From Bacteroidota bacterium (GTDB lineage Bacteria > Bacteroidota > Bacteroidia > B-17B0 > Aurantibacillaceae), in the NCBI GenBank assembly GCA_013297775.1, contig JAAFIL010000007.1, forward strand, positions 29,279 through 93,278: a stretch of DNA of 64,000 bases, written 5' to 3'. Every line of letters begins with the position of its first letter. The stretch's first letter is position 1. The notes under the pieces were generated by a model. That model ran no database searches. It saw only the letters and a program-made list of their open reading frames with translations, and was not told the origin of the DNA. The position numbers and the translations under genes were made by a program. Positions 45,751 through 55,361 of this stretch are shown here, piece after piece.

Positions 45751-46308
45751 CTACAACAAACGGGTTTGCATCCCGCTTTGCCACCCCTGTCGCTCAAGTT
45801 GTATGAGTTTTTGTTTAGCCGCTAAGCCGCCAGCGTAGCCTGTTAAATGACCATTACTACCTACTACACGATGGCAAGGCACAAGTATAGAAATGGCATT
45901 AGCACCGTTAGCAGAGGCTACTGCACGAATTGCCTTTGCATCGCCTAAACGTTTACTGAGTTCTAAATACGAAATGGTTTTACCGAATGGAATTTGAAGT
46001 AATTGATTCCACACCTTGATTTGAAAATCGGTACCCGCCAAACACAAGGGTATCGTAAAGTTCTGACTATCCCCTTTCAAATACGCCTCCAACTGTTGCA
46101 TGGTATTTTTAATTACCATATACATTTCCAAGTCATTTAATTTTACATGGTGATACGCACTATTAGTATATTTCTGAAGACGTGCGTCTATACTCGCACG
46201 CATGCTGCGGTATTTCCAATCGCATAAAATCAGTTGATTTTGCCAAGTACCAATTAGCAACTCGCCTATTGGTGTTTTATAATTAAAAACAAAAATAGGC
46301 TCAACCAC
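45751..46308 (-). CDS. ogt: methylated-DNA--protein-cysteine methyltransferase
   Basis: Repairs O6-methylguanine by irreversible transfer of the methyl group to its own cysteine. The 185-aa protein has the conserved FQIKVWNQLLQIPFGKTISY, the helix-turn-helix region AIRAVASANGANAISILVPC, and the active site PCHRVVGSNGHLTGYAGG. The start appears to be GTG at 46308. It lies 18 bases after the ywqK-like gene and is probably cotranscribed with it. Confidence 0.93.
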   Translation of the reverse strand: MVEPIFVFNYKTPIGELLIGTWQNQLILCDWKYRSMRASIDARLQKYTNSAYHHVKLNDLEMYMVIKNTMQQLEAYLKGDSQNFTIPLCLAGTDFQIKVWNQLLQIPFGKTISYLELSKRLGDAKAIRAVASANGANAISILVPCHRVVGSNGHLTGYAGGLAAKQKLIQLERQGWQSGMQTRLL

Positions 46309-46326
46309 TGTTCTTTTTTTTTGAGA

Positions 46327-47229
46327 TTAATTTTCGGTTGGCGCATCACCCACATACTCGCCCCTTTTATAAACAGCAATGCGTTTTAAAATGCCATTAT
46401 CATCATAAACATACACTTTGCCTTCTATTAAGCGACTGTCTTTAAACAAACCCACTTTAGCAACTTGCTTACTTTTATTATACAATGTATGTTGCCCATT
46501 TAAAACAGTTGGTAAACCAAGGGCTTGGGCTTCATTTGGCTTTTCGGTTGCCTTTAACGAAACGGCTGGTGCCATGGCCAAGGCTTCATTTTTACTTGGT
46601 GTTTCGGCATTTTCGTACAATTTAATAGAGGCTACATTTACCGCACCGCTCTCATAACTTTTCTCTGCTTTTAACTTTCCATTATCGGCCCATTCTTTAA
46701 ATAAACCACTTTCTTTCCCGTCGTTAAAAACCCCTTGCACAGCTAGTTGTCCGTTGTTGTGATAATAATTCGAAATGCCTTCGCGTTTCCCTGCAATGCT
46801 ATAATTAAAATCGTGTTGCATTTGGCCACTTTCATAATACAATTTGTAAGCCCCAACCCAACGGTTATTTTTCCAATTCCCCTCTTCTTTTACTTTTCCA
46901 TTTTCAAAATATAAAACGGCAAGCCCATCTTGGCGACCATTTATAAAATTGACTTTAGCTTTAGGATTACCATTACAAAAATATTCTAACCATTCGCCCG
47001 TTTTTCGATTTTCTTGATAACGACCCGTTTCAGCAATTTGAACAGGCGCATAACATTGATTAGGCTTATGCTTACCATACAGTATCCATTTGCCTTGCTT
47101 TCTGCCTAAATTATCAATAAAATTGATGGTGTCTTTCTTATTAACCGCATCTAACTCGTAGGTTTGAGCCTGTAAATTACAAAATAGATTACTGAAATAA
47201 ATAGCAATAACTAAATTAAAAAGCCTCAT
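46327..47229 (-). CDS. secreted YwqK/MORN_2-repeat protein (copy 1)
   Basis: A 300-aa exported protein (signal peptide about residues 1-21) built mainly of MORN_2-type repeats: KTGEWLEYFCNGNPKAKVNF, NGRQDGLAVLYFENGKVKEE, NRWVGAYKLYYESGQMQHDF and onward, with a last one at VYVYDDNGILKRIAVYKRGE. Databases often label such proteins 'YwqK family antitoxin', but no toxin is adjacent and the signal peptide points to the envelope. Close paralogue of the gene at 47532. Confidence 0.85.
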   Translation of the reverse strand: MRLFNLVIAIYFSNLFCNLQAQTYELDAVNKKDTINFIDNLGRKQGKWILYGKHKPNQCYAPVQIAETGRYQENRKTGEWLEYFCNGNPKAKVNFINGRQDGLAVLYFENGKVKEEGNWKNNRWVGAYKLYYESGQMQHDFNYSIAGKREGISNYYHNNGQLAVQGVFNDGKESGLFKEWADNGKLKAEKSYESGAVNVASIKLYENAETPSKNEALAMAPAVSLKATEKPNEAQALGLPTVLNGQHTLYNKSKQVAKVGLFKDSRLIEGKVYVYDDNGILKRIAVYKRGEYVGDAPTEN

Positions 47230-47291
47230 ATATCGAAGTTAGTTAAAACGTTTTACTAAGTCAATACTAAGAAAGTTGGAAAAGACATTAA

Positions 47292-47465
47292 TTAGACGAA
47301 AGCCCAAATTATTCGACAAGTTTTAAATCTAATACCAATTTTAATTATTGGTTAGACCAAATAGGCGAAGTTATTCGCTTCAGCTACGCTCAGCATATAT
47401 TTTATTTAGACGATGAAAAAAAATTGCCTAGTGTAACTATAGAAGACTTTTTTGAAGAAGTATAA
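47292..47465 (+). pseudogene. orphan 3' end of a lost gene
   Basis: A 57-codon + strand frame without start codon reads FNYWLDQIGEVIRFSYAQHI, FYLDDEKKLPSVTIEDFFEE and then TAA. Composition is coding-like and the upstream frame is closed by a stop. It sits in the 302-base spacer between the two YwqK-like genes, on the opposite strand. Family not recognised. Confidence 0.45.
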
Positions 47466-47531
47466 ATGAAAAAGAACAGATAGATTGGACTTTATAATAG
47501 TTATAATTAATATAAACTAAAAAGAATGGGA

Positions 47532-48425
47532 TTAATTCTCAATTTGCGTATCACCCACGTAAATTCCATTTTTATAAACAGAAATCCGATTCAAAATACC
47601 GTTATCGTCATAAATGTAGGCTTTACCATCCATTAAACGGTTGTCTTTAAACACACCGTCTTTAGTAATCTGTTTATTTTTATTGTATAAAATATGTTGC
47701 CCATTTAAAACCAATGATCCTTTAGAAGCTGTTACCGCATTGGGTTTTTCATCCGATTTAACCATTACTTTTGGTGCATTGTCCGCCGCTTCTATCCCCT
47801 TAGGTTGCAATGGCTTTTTAGGTTGATACTCTTTAATGCTGGCTAAATCAATGGTTCCTTCTTGGTAATTTTTTTCGGCTTTGATATCCCCATTCTCGTA
47901 ATATTCTTTAATAAGACCCGTTTCCTTTCCACCTGCAAAAGTCCCTTCAATGGCTATTTGTCCGTTATCGAAAAAATATTTTTGTGGTCCTTCGCGCTTG
48001 CCACTTTGGTTAAATACAAACTCGTGTTGCACTCGCCCATTCTCATAATACAAACGGTAATTACCCGTCCAACGGTTGTTTACCCAATTTCCTTCTTCAC
48101 TAATCTTTCCGTTTTCGTGGTACATAATCGCATACCCATTCGGACGACCATTCTGAAACGTTAATTTATTTTTCATATTACCATTACAGTAATATTCTAC
48201 CCAAGAACCCAATTTCCGATTATCGGCATACTTCCCTTCTTCTACCTTTTGGGTAGCTTGGTAACAAGTTCCTGGCTTATGCTTACCAAATAAAATCCAC
48301 TTCCCTTGTTTCTTACCGCCAATATCTATTTTATTTATAGTGTCGGTTCCCACTAATTCGTAAGACTGAGATTGAGCAGCAGAGAAACTACAAATAATGA
48401 TGAATAAATAGAGTGTTTTTTTCAT
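47532..48425 (-). CDS. secreted YwqK/MORN_2-repeat protein (copy 2)
   Basis: A 297-aa paralogue of the protein at 46327, collinear from the signal peptide (residues 1-19) through the MORN_2 repeats (KLGSWVEYYCNGNMKNKLTF, NGRPNGYAIMYHENGKISEE, ETGLIKEYYENGDIKAEKNY) to the end KNGIYVGDTQIEN, which matches KRGEYVGDAPTEN of copy 1. The variable region is a K/P/A-rich linker at about residues 205-230. Function unknown; possibly a cell-surface scaffold. Confidence 0.85.
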   Translation of the reverse strand: MKKTLYLFIIICSFSAAQSQSYELVGTDTINKIDIGGKKQGKWILFGKHKPGTCYQATQKVEEGKYADNRKLGSWVEYYCNGNMKNKLTFQNGRPNGYAIMYHENGKISEEGNWVNNRWTGNYRLYYENGRVQHEFVFNQSGKREGPQKYFFDNGQIAIEGTFAGGKETGLIKEYYENGDIKAEKNYQEGTIDLASIKEYQPKKPLQPKGIEAADNAPKVMVKSDEKPNAVTASKGSLVLNGQHILYNKNKQITKDGVFKDNRLMDGKAYIYDDNGILNRISVYKNGIYVGDTQIEN

Positions 48426-48691
48426 TTCTATACCAAATATATAAAATTAAATACCTGTCAAATGGCTTTTTAGATTAGTTTTAACTTTTCTTCGATAAAG
48501 CGGACAAAAGGTAAAAGCAATAGATAAAGCAATTATAGCAAATGTTATACGGTAAACTTAGTAAAAAAGTTACAAGCTTTTACTAAAAATCTAAAATTTT
48601 AGTTCACCCCCTTAATTAACCTAAATAGAAGCGTCTTTTATTAACTGATTTACATAGAAATAAACCGAAAATACCCCTACAACTTTTAAGT

Positions 48692-49645
48692 TTAAACCTT
48701 ACTTTTTAAATTAGACAGCATATTTTCTACCAATTTTGGTAAATCATAATGTGCCTTCCATCCCCAATGCAATTGGGCTTCGGCATCGTTAATGCTTTTG
48801 GGCCACGAATTGGCAATGGCTTGTCTAAAATCAGGTTGATACGTGATGCGAAAATTCGGTAAATGCTTAGTTATTTCGGCGGCTAACTCTTTTGGCGTAA
48901 ACGATAAACCCGAAACGTTATAACTGCTCCGAATTTTTACTTGCTCGGCAGGCGCATGCATCAGTTCGAGTGTTGCTCGTATAGCATCTTCCATGTGCAT
49001 CATTGGCAAAGCCGTTTCCTCACTTAAAAAGCTAGTATAACTGTTAACTTTAAGTGCTTCATGAAAAATATGAACGGCATAATCGGTGGTGCCGCCTCCC
49101 GGTGCGCTTTTCCAACCAATTAAACCAGGGTAGCGCAACCCACGCACATCCACTCCATATTTATGAAAATAATATTCGCACCAACGCTCACCCGCTTGTT
49201 TACTAATGCCATATACCGTACTGGGCTCCATAACCGTGTATTGAGGTGTATTAACAGAAGGCGTTGTAGGCCCAAACACCGCAATACTACTGGGCCAATA
49301 CAATTTCGCAATATGTTTTTCCTTAGCCAAGTCCAAAGTATTAAACAAGCCTTCCATGTTTAACTTCCAAGCAAACATCGGGTTTTGTTCGCCAGTAGCA
49401 CTCAACAAAGCCGCCAAATGATAAACCTGAGATATATCATGCTTTTTGACAACCTCAAATAAACGTTTGGCATCCATCACATCCAATTGCTCAAAGGTAT
49501 TCTCAATTAAAGCGGCAGAGGGCTTCAAATCCGCTACCACAACATTATTAGAGCCATAGAGGCGATTCAAATTCTCGGTGAGTTCAACACCAATTTGCCC
49601 ACCAGCACCTATAATTAGTATCTTTTCGTTCGTATTAATTAACAT
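48692..49645 (-). CDS. L-threonine 3-dehydrogenase, short-chain (epimerase-like) type
   Basis: A 317-aa extended short-chain dehydrogenase: NAD-binding GAGGQIGVEL near residue 14, DVMDAKRLFEVV, LAALLSATGEQNP, and the catalytic Ser-Tyr-Lys set in WPSSIAVFGP and YGISKQAGE. The LSATGE and RGLRYPGLIGW-type motifs mark the UDP-galactose-epimerase-like threonine dehydrogenases known from Flavobacterium. It oxidises threonine to 2-amino-3-ketobutyrate, linking to glycine and acetyl-CoA (and to the gcv system). A TAGGTTTG box lies upstream at 49696-49689. Confidence 0.9.
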   Translation of the reverse strand: MLINTNEKILIIGAGGQIGVELTENLNRLYGSNNVVVADLKPSAALIENTFEQLDVMDAKRLFEVVKKHDISQVYHLAALLSATGEQNPMFAWKLNMEGLFNTLDLAKEKHIAKLYWPSSIAVFGPTTPSVNTPQYTVMEPSTVYGISKQAGERWCEYYFHKYGVDVRGLRYPGLIGWKSAPGGGTTDYAVHIFHEALKVNSYTSFLSEETALPMMHMEDAIRATLELMHAPAEQVKIRSSYNVSGLSFTPKELAAEITKHLPNFRITYQPDFRQAIANSWPKSINDAEAQLHWGWKAHYDLPKLVENMLSNLKSKV

Positions 49646-49678
49646 AAAATGCGTAAGCCTTTTTTAATTTTTAAACAG

Positions 49679-49696
49679 TACATTTGTACAAACCTA
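49679..49696. promoter_or_regulatory. back-to-back -7 elements of tdh and trhO
   Basis: The + strand has TACATTTG at 49679-49686 pointing to trhO (ATG 49783); the - strand has TAGGTTTG at 49696-49689 pointing to the dehydrogenase (ATG 49645). Both fit TAnnTTTG. The short palindrome GTAC-ATTT-GTAC overlaps the first. Confidence 0.45.
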
Positions 49697-49782
49697 AGTA
49701 TTTTATAAATGTTTTAAAAATGAAACCTTAGTTGTGAACATATTTAGTTAAGTTGATAATATAACCTGCAATTATTTTTATC

Positions 49783-50856
49783 ATGGCATTATTAGTAAAT
49801 AGAATTAGTAAACACGAATTAAAAGCGCAGCTCAAAAAAGAGGCCATCGAACGAAAAACCATTTCGTTTTACCGCTACGTGAAAATAGAAAACCCAACGG
49901 CTTTACGCGATGAATTGTACAAACAATGGTTCGATAAAAAATGTTTTGGGCGCATTTATTTAGCTCACGAAGGCATTAATGCGCAAATGAGCGTACCCAC
50001 CGCCGAATGGGAAAATTTCGTAACGCACTTAAACAGCTTACCTTATTTTAAAGACGTACCATTTAAACATGCCGTTGACGGAAACGGCAAATCGTTTTAT
50101 AAATTGATTGTTAAAGTGCGCGATAAAATTGTAGCCGATGGTATTGACGACCCTAGCTTCGATCCATCTAACACAGGTACTTACCTCAACGCCAAAGCTT
50201 TTAACGAGGCATTGGCAAACCCCAATACCATTGTTATAGACATGCGCAACCATTACGAAAGCGAAGTGGGGCGTTTTGAAAATGCGTTTTGTCCCGATGC
50301 CGATACATTCAGAGAAGAACTGCCCTTGGTAGTAGAGCACTTAAAAGGCAAAGAAGATAAAAAAGTTTTGATGTATTGCACAGGCGGCATTCGCTGCGAA
50401 AAAGCAAGTGCTTACATGAAATACAAAGGGTTTAAAGATGTTAATCACCTACAAGGCGGCATCATTCAATACGCCAAAGAAATAAAAGAACAAGCCCTCG
50501 AAAGTAAATTTAAAGGGGTCAATTTTGTATTCGACGAACGCATTGGCGAGCGCATTACCAACGATGTGTTAAGTACCTGTCATCAATGCGGTGCACCTTG
50601 CGACACGCACGTGAATTGCAAAAACGACGATTGCCATTTGCTGTTTATTCAATGCGAAAAATGCGCCGAAAAAATGAACGGCTGTTGCACCGATGTTTGT
50701 CAATCTATTGCCAATCTACCTTTGGAGGAGCAAAAACTATTACGCAAAGGCCGCGTTAAAAACGGTCCCGAATGTTTGGCCGTTTATAAAAGTCGCTTAC
50801 GCCCAAATTTAAAAGATATTTTAACCAAACAAAACGAATTAAAATTAACCCATTAA
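49783..50856 (+). CDS. trhO: tRNA uridine-34 5-hydroxylase TrhO (rhodanese-like, YceA)
   Basis: Oxygen-dependent formation of 5-hydroxyuridine at the wobble position of some tRNAs. The 357-aa protein has the N-terminal acylphosphatase-like part with GRIYLAHEGINAQMSVP, the rhodanese domain with VIDMRNHYESEVGRF and the active loop MYCTGGIRCEKAS (near residue 199), and a C-terminal cysteine-rich region (CHQCGAPCDTHVNCKNDDCH) that probably binds zinc. Length and order agree with the family. Confidence 0.94.
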   Translation: MALLVNRISKHELKAQLKKEAIERKTISFYRYVKIENPTALRDELYKQWFDKKCFGRIYLAHEGINAQMSVPTAEWENFVTHLNSLPYFKDVPFKHAVDGNGKSFYKLIVKVRDKIVADGIDDPSFDPSNTGTYLNAKAFNEALANPNTIVIDMRNHYESEVGRFENAFCPDADTFREELPLVVEHLKGKEDKKVLMYCTGGIRCEKASAYMKYKGFKDVNHLQGGIIQYAKEIKEQALESKFKGVNFVFDERIGERITNDVLSTCHQCGAPCDTHVNCKNDDCHLLFIQCEKCAEKMNGCCTDVCQSIANLPLEEQKLLRKGRVKNGPECLAVYKSRLRPNLKDILTKQNELKLTH

Positions 50857-50867
50857 CAAAATCAAAT

Positions 50868-51416
50868 ATGAACGTATTAAAATTAATGCAAATCGGTCTA
50901 TGTACTTTGCTTCTGACAGCCTGCAACAAAAAAGAAACTCCCAAAGCCATTGAGTTCGAACTACCCTACTCCACCGCAGTAGATATACCTGGCTCGGGCT
51001 TAACCATTAATTCTCCTATCGAATTTACAAGTTCCGATATTGCAAGCAATGCGTCTTCCTTTTTAAGTAATTACAGCACCAGCAGCGACAACATCGAATC
51101 CGTACGCTACACGCAATTTAAAATTGTAGCCACGGCACCCTCGGGTCAAAACTTAGATTTTGTAAAGTCATTTAAACTATACATGAAAGCTGCGGGGCAA
51201 CCCGATGTGCTTGTGGCCAGCAACGAAAACATTCCAACAGGGGTAACCAACGCCGACCTTAGTTTGTTAGATGTGAATGTCAAAAATTACCTCTTACAAG
51301 ATAAATTTCAGGTGCGTGTAGTGGTAACGCCTCGTGCAGCTTTAGCATCGGGAGTAACCGCTAAAATAAGCCTCGACCAAAAATTAAAAATAACTGGTAA
51401 AACATTGATTAAGTAA
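50868..51416 (+). CDS. putative lipoprotein, function unknown
   Basis: A 182-aa protein with an N-terminal signal and lipobox LLLTAC (Cys at residue 19), followed by charged residues NKKE. The mature part looks like an all-beta domain: FELPYSTAVDIPGSGLTINS, then VRYTQFKIVATAPSGQNLDF and FKLYMKAAGQPDVLVASNEN, and LLQDKFQVRVVVTPRAAL. I recall similar short Bacteroidota lipoproteins but no function. It lies 11 bases after trhO and 11 bases before hmgA. Confidence 0.7.
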   Translation: MNVLKLMQIGLCTLLLTACNKKETPKAIEFELPYSTAVDIPGSGLTINSPIEFTSSDIASNASSFLSNYSTSSDNIESVRYTQFKIVATAPSGQNLDFVKSFKLYMKAAGQPDVLVASNENIPTGVTNADLSLLDVNVKNYLLQDKFQVRVVVTPRAALASGVTAKISLDQKLKITGKTLIK

Positions 51417-51427
51417 TTGATATAATT

Positions 51428-52585
51428 ATGCCCATCTATCATCAAGTCGGGAACATCCCCCAAAAACGTCACACCGTTTTTAAATCGCCACAAAATGCGT
51501 TTTACTACGAACAATTATTTGGCACCGAAGGGTTTCATGGCATGTCGTCGTTATTATACCACGTTCACCGCCCCACCCAAGTAAAAGAAATTATTAAAAG
51601 TTATTCGGTTGCGCCCAAAATAGCCATCGAAAAAAACATTAAAGCCCTCTTACTAAAAGGCTTTCAACTTAAACCAGAAGCCGATTTTTTAGAGAGTCGA
51701 AAAACTCTTTTAATAAATAGCGATTGCAGCATTGGACTTGCAGCCCCTACACAATCGCAAACCTCTTACTTTTATAAAAATGCCGATGCCGACGAAATGC
51801 TGTTTATACACAAAGGTAAAGGCACTTTAAAAACGTTTATGGGCAACATCCCTTTCGAGTATGGCGATTACCTCATTATACCCCGAGGTATGATTTACCA
51901 ATTACATTTTGAAACCAGCGATAACCGTTTGTTATTTTGCGAGAGCTACTCGCCCTACTACACCCCTAAACGCTACAAAAATTCACATGGTCAGTTATTA
52001 GAACATTCACCGTTTTGCGAACGCGATTTTAAACTTCCGCAAATGCTCGAAACACACGACGAGAAAGGCGATTTTATAATGAAAATTAAAAAAGAAGGCA
52101 TCTTACATGAACTGGTGTATGCCACGCATCCGTTTGATGTGGTGGGTTGGGATGGTTATAATTTTCCGTGGGGCTTTTCCATTCATAATTTTGAACCCCT
52201 AACAGGGCGTGTACATCAACCGCCGCCTGTTCATCAAACGTTTGAAACTGCTACTTTTGTAGTGTGTTCGTTTTGCCCACGCCTCTACGATTATCACCCG
52301 CAAGCCATTCCAGCACCTTATAACCATAGCAACATTGATAGCGATGAAGTTTTGTATTACGTGGATGGCGATTTTATGAGCCGCAACAACATCGAACAAG
52401 GGCACATCACGCTTCACCCCAAAGGTATTCCACACGGGCCAGCTCCTGGTGCCATGGAACGCAGCATTGGTCAAACCGAAACACAAGAGTTGGCAGTAAT
52501 GATAGATACCTTTCGCCCACTCATGGTAACCGAAACGGCAATGGGCATTGATGATGGTAAATATTACAAAAGTTGGGTTGAATAA
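51428..52585 (+). CDS. hmgA: homogentisate 1,2-dioxygenase
   Basis: Opens the aromatic ring of homogentisate in tyrosine and phenylalanine breakdown, using Fe(II). The 385-aa cupin protein has the N-terminal YHQVGNIPQKRHTVFKSP, ADEMLFIHKGKGTLKTFMG, and the C-terminal iron region DEVLYYVDGDFMSRNNIEQG with the ligand His in TLHPKGIPHGPAPG. It is followed by the enzyme that makes its substrate, hppD. The next steps (maleylacetoacetate isomerase, fumarylacetoacetase) are not in the window. Confidence 0.94.
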   Translation: MPIYHQVGNIPQKRHTVFKSPQNAFYYEQLFGTEGFHGMSSLLYHVHRPTQVKEIIKSYSVAPKIAIEKNIKALLLKGFQLKPEADFLESRKTLLINSDCSIGLAAPTQSQTSYFYKNADADEMLFIHKGKGTLKTFMGNIPFEYGDYLIIPRGMIYQLHFETSDNRLLFCESYSPYYTPKRYKNSHGQLLEHSPFCERDFKLPQMLETHDEKGDFIMKIKKEGILHELVYATHPFDVVGWDGYNFPWGFSIHNFEPLTGRVHQPPPVHQTFETATFVVCSFCPRLYDYHPQAIPAPYNHSNIDSDEVLYYVDGDFMSRNNIEQGHITLHPKGIPHGPAPGAMERSIGQTETQELAVMIDTFRPLMVTETAMGIDDGKYYKSWVE

Positions 52586-52635
52586 CTCACTTAATAAAAA
52601 AATAATTTAATTTTAATTTCTAAAAAAATCGAAAC

Positions 52636-53775
52636 ATGGAAACAAAAGATATAGCACCCACCCTCGAAAAAATTTATAAAACAGCGGGCGATTTTTTACC
52701 CTTAAACGGTACCGATTACGTTGAATTTTATGTAGGCAATGCCAAGCAAGCCGCCTACTATTACCGCACCGCTTTTGGATTTCAACCATTAGCATACAGC
52801 GGCTTAGAAACAGGCAACCGCGAAACAACTTCCTATGTGGTGGTGCAAGATAAAATTCGTTTAGTGTTAACCAGCCCCATGAACTCGGCGCATCCCATTA
52901 ACCAACACCTAGCCAAACACGGCGATGGCGTAAAAATTATTGCCCTCTGGGTGGACGATGCCCGCAAAAGTTTTGAAGAAACCACTAAGCGCGGTGCCAA
53001 GCCCTATCAAACCCCACAAGTTAGCAAAGATGCCGACGGCGAAGTAATTACTAGCGGTGTTTATACCTACGGCGAAACCGTACATTTATTTGTAGAACGT
53101 AAAAACTACAACGGCACTTTTTTACCAGGGTACAAAGCGTGGAATAGTACTTATAAAACCGAACCCGTTGGTTTAAAATTTATTGACCACATGGTTGGCA
53201 ATGTAGGCTGGAATGAAATGAATACCTGGGTGGACTATTACGAAAAAGTGATGGGCTTTATTAACCTCCTCTCGTTCGATGATAAAGATATTTCTACCGA
53301 ATACTCAGCCTTAATGAGTAAGGTAATGAGCAATGGCAATGGCCGCATCAAATTCCCTATCAACGAACCCGCCGAAGGTAAAAAGAAATCGCAAATTGAA
53401 GAGTACATAGAGTTTTACGAAGGACAAGGCGTGCAGCATTTAGCATTAGCCACCGATAACATTATTGATACTGTAACGCAATTGCAAAGCCGTGGCATAG
53501 ATTTTTTAAGAGTTCCGCAATCGTATTACGAAGAAGTATTAAACCGTGTTGGACACATTGATGAAGACATTAAAAAATTAGCTGAATTAGGCATCCTCAT
53601 TGATAGAGACGATGAAGGGTATATGTTGCAAATTTTCACAAAACCTGTCGAAGACCGCCCTACTTTATTTTATGAAATCATTCAACGCAAAGGCGCACAA
53701 AGTTTTGGGAAAGGTAATTTTAAAGCCTTGTTCGAAGCCATCGAGCGCGAGCAAGCCTTACGTGGAACTTTATAG
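52636..53775 (+). CDS. hppD: 4-hydroxyphenylpyruvate dioxygenase
   Basis: Converts 4-hydroxyphenylpyruvate to homogentisate. The 379-aa protein consists of two vicinal-oxygen-chelate halves: DYVEFYVGNAKQAAYYYRTA in the first, and the catalytic second half with the three iron ligands in FIDHMVGNV, GVQHLALAT and LFYEIIQRKG. The C-terminus GKGNFKALFEAIEREQALRG is typical. It pairs with hmgA immediately upstream. Confidence 0.96.
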   Translation: METKDIAPTLEKIYKTAGDFLPLNGTDYVEFYVGNAKQAAYYYRTAFGFQPLAYSGLETGNRETTSYVVVQDKIRLVLTSPMNSAHPINQHLAKHGDGVKIIALWVDDARKSFEETTKRGAKPYQTPQVSKDADGEVITSGVYTYGETVHLFVERKNYNGTFLPGYKAWNSTYKTEPVGLKFIDHMVGNVGWNEMNTWVDYYEKVMGFINLLSFDDKDISTEYSALMSKVMSNGNGRIKFPINEPAEGKKKSQIEEYIEFYEGQGVQHLALATDNIIDTVTQLQSRGIDFLRVPQSYYEEVLNRVGHIDEDIKKLAELGILIDRDDEGYMLQIFTKPVEDRPTLFYEIIQRKGAQSFGKGNFKALFEAIEREQALRGTL

Positions 53776-53789
53776 TTTTTAAAACAACG

Positions 53790-54668
53790 ATGATTAGCTA
53801 CAATCCAAGAGATTGGTTTAAACTTATTTTTCAGTTTCATAAAAGCGATACCTTTCGCATATTACTCCCCAACATGATTGTTTTGGGTGTATTTACAGGT
53901 ATATTAGTCTATCTAGAAACTGATTACTACCATGTAACGTTTAAAGCTACTACTGTTTTTCATCAAATATTAGGTTTTGTTTTATCCATGCTTTTGGTTT
54001 TTCGCATCAACTCTGCTTACGACCGTTGGTGGGAGGGGCGCAAACTTTGGGGCCAACTGGTTAATAGCACCCGCAGCTTATCCATTAAGTTAAACGCCCT
54101 TATGGATGATAACCAAGAAGCTACCAAACAAAAATTTTCGCTGCTTTTACAAACCTATATTTTAAGTTTAAAAATGCTCTTGCGAAATAAACGTTTACAA
54201 CCCGAAGATAGCTTGTATCGAAATGCTGCATTTGAAGCGGGTTTGACGAATACCCCGCACCAACCCAACTATGTAGCGGCCAAAATTATTACCGATTTAG
54301 TGTTACTAAATAAAGAACGCCAAATTGAAACCCTACAACTCTCTTTTTTAAATGATGAATTAAAAGCATTAACAGATGTAAGTGGAGCTTGCGAACGCAT
54401 TAAACACACGCCTATACCTTACGCATATAGTTTGTTCTTAAAAAAAATAATTTTTATTTACGTTATCACCATGCCCCTCCCCTTTTCGATAGACTTTAAA
54501 TATTGGGCCATTCCTATTGTTATTTTTATTTTTTATGCCTTTGCCTCTTTAGAATTAATTAGCGAAGAAATTGAAGACCCCTTTGGCGAAGATGCAAACG
54601 ATTTACCAACCGATGAAATTGCGCAGCGCATTAACGATACTATAAAAGTATTGCTCGAAAATAAATAG
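53790..54668 (+). CDS. bestrophin-like (UPF0187) membrane channel
   Basis: A 292-aa protein of the bacterial bestrophin family, pentameric anion or cation channels. Seen: the first two membrane segments (about 24-48 and 53-75), the highly conserved FRINSAYDRWWEGRKLWGQL (residues 70-89), a cytoplasmic helical domain, and IPYAYSLFLKKIIFIYVITM with a glycine-poor second pair of membrane helices, then EIEDPFGEDANDLP, the family's terminal acidic motif. It lies 14 bases after hppD and may share its transcript. Ion specificity cannot be read here. Confidence 0.88.
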   Translation: MISYNPRDWFKLIFQFHKSDTFRILLPNMIVLGVFTGILVYLETDYYHVTFKATTVFHQILGFVLSMLLVFRINSAYDRWWEGRKLWGQLVNSTRSLSIKLNALMDDNQEATKQKFSLLLQTYILSLKMLLRNKRLQPEDSLYRNAAFEAGLTNTPHQPNYVAAKIITDLVLLNKERQIETLQLSFLNDELKALTDVSGACERIKHTPIPYAYSLFLKKIIFIYVITMPLPFSIDFKYWAIPIVIFIFYAFASLELISEEIEDPFGEDANDLPTDEIAQRINDTIKVLLENK

Positions 54669-54699
54669 ATAGATTACTAAACTATTTTATAAAGTATAG

Positions 54700-55350
54700 T
54701 TACAACTTACTTCCAAATGCCAAATCGCCTGCATCGCCCAAACCAGGCACAATGTAGGCTTGAGAGGTTAACTCTTCGTCAATAGCACCCGTCCACAAGG
54801 TATAGTTAGTCGAAGGCATGTGCGTCTTCACATAATCTATTCCCTGCTTACTCGAAATGGAAGTTACAATATGTGTATGCTTTGGTGTTCCGCGGCTCAT
54901 AAGGGCTTTATACGTTAACACCATACTCGAACCCGTTGCTAACATAGGGTCGCAAAGAATTAAAATCTTATCATTCAAATCCGGACAAGCCACATACTCT
55001 AATGCAATTTCAAATGTATTGTCCTTATGGTGTTTACGATACGCACTCACAAACGCATTTTGCGCTCTATCAAAATAATTTAAGATGCCTAAATGCAAAG
55101 GCAAGCCTGCCCGCAAAATAGTGGCAATCACAGGTTCAGAGGTTAACTTAAACGTATCGGCAATGCCCAATGGTGTAGTTACCTGTGCCAAATCATAATC
55201 TAACGTTTTACTAATTTCGTAGGCAAATATTTCGCCCATGCGCTCTAAATTGCGACGAAAACGCATACTATCTTTTTGAATAGAAACATCACGTATTTCA
55301 GCAATGTATTGATTAAAAATGGAGTTCTGTTGTGAGAGGTTATAAATCAT
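54700..55350 (-). CDS. upp: uracil phosphoribosyltransferase
   Basis: Salvages uracil to UMP. The 216-aa type I phosphoribosyltransferase contains ILRAGLPLHLGILNYF, the PRPP-binding loop ILCDPMLATGSSMVLTYKAL, and the C-terminal uracil-binding VPGLGDAGDLAFG. It begins 11 bases after the TPR/PD40 gene, with no own promoter evident. Confidence 0.95.
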   Translation of the reverse strand: MIYNLSQQNSIFNQYIAEIRDVSIQKDSMRFRRNLERMGEIFAYEISKTLDYDLAQVTTPLGIADTFKLTSEPVIATILRAGLPLHLGILNYFDRAQNAFVSAYRKHHKDNTFEIALEYVACPDLNDKILILCDPMLATGSSMVLTYKALMSRGTPKHTHIVTSISSKQGIDYVKTHMPSTNYTLWTGAIDEELTSQAYIVPGLGDAGDLAFGSKL

Positions 55351-55361
55351 AATTTTTAAAA

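Noticed and set aside
46327-48425. YwqK genes as a toxin-antitoxin system
   Set aside because: Both proteins have signal peptides and no toxin gene is adjacent; the antitoxin label is a database convention for MORN_2 proteins.
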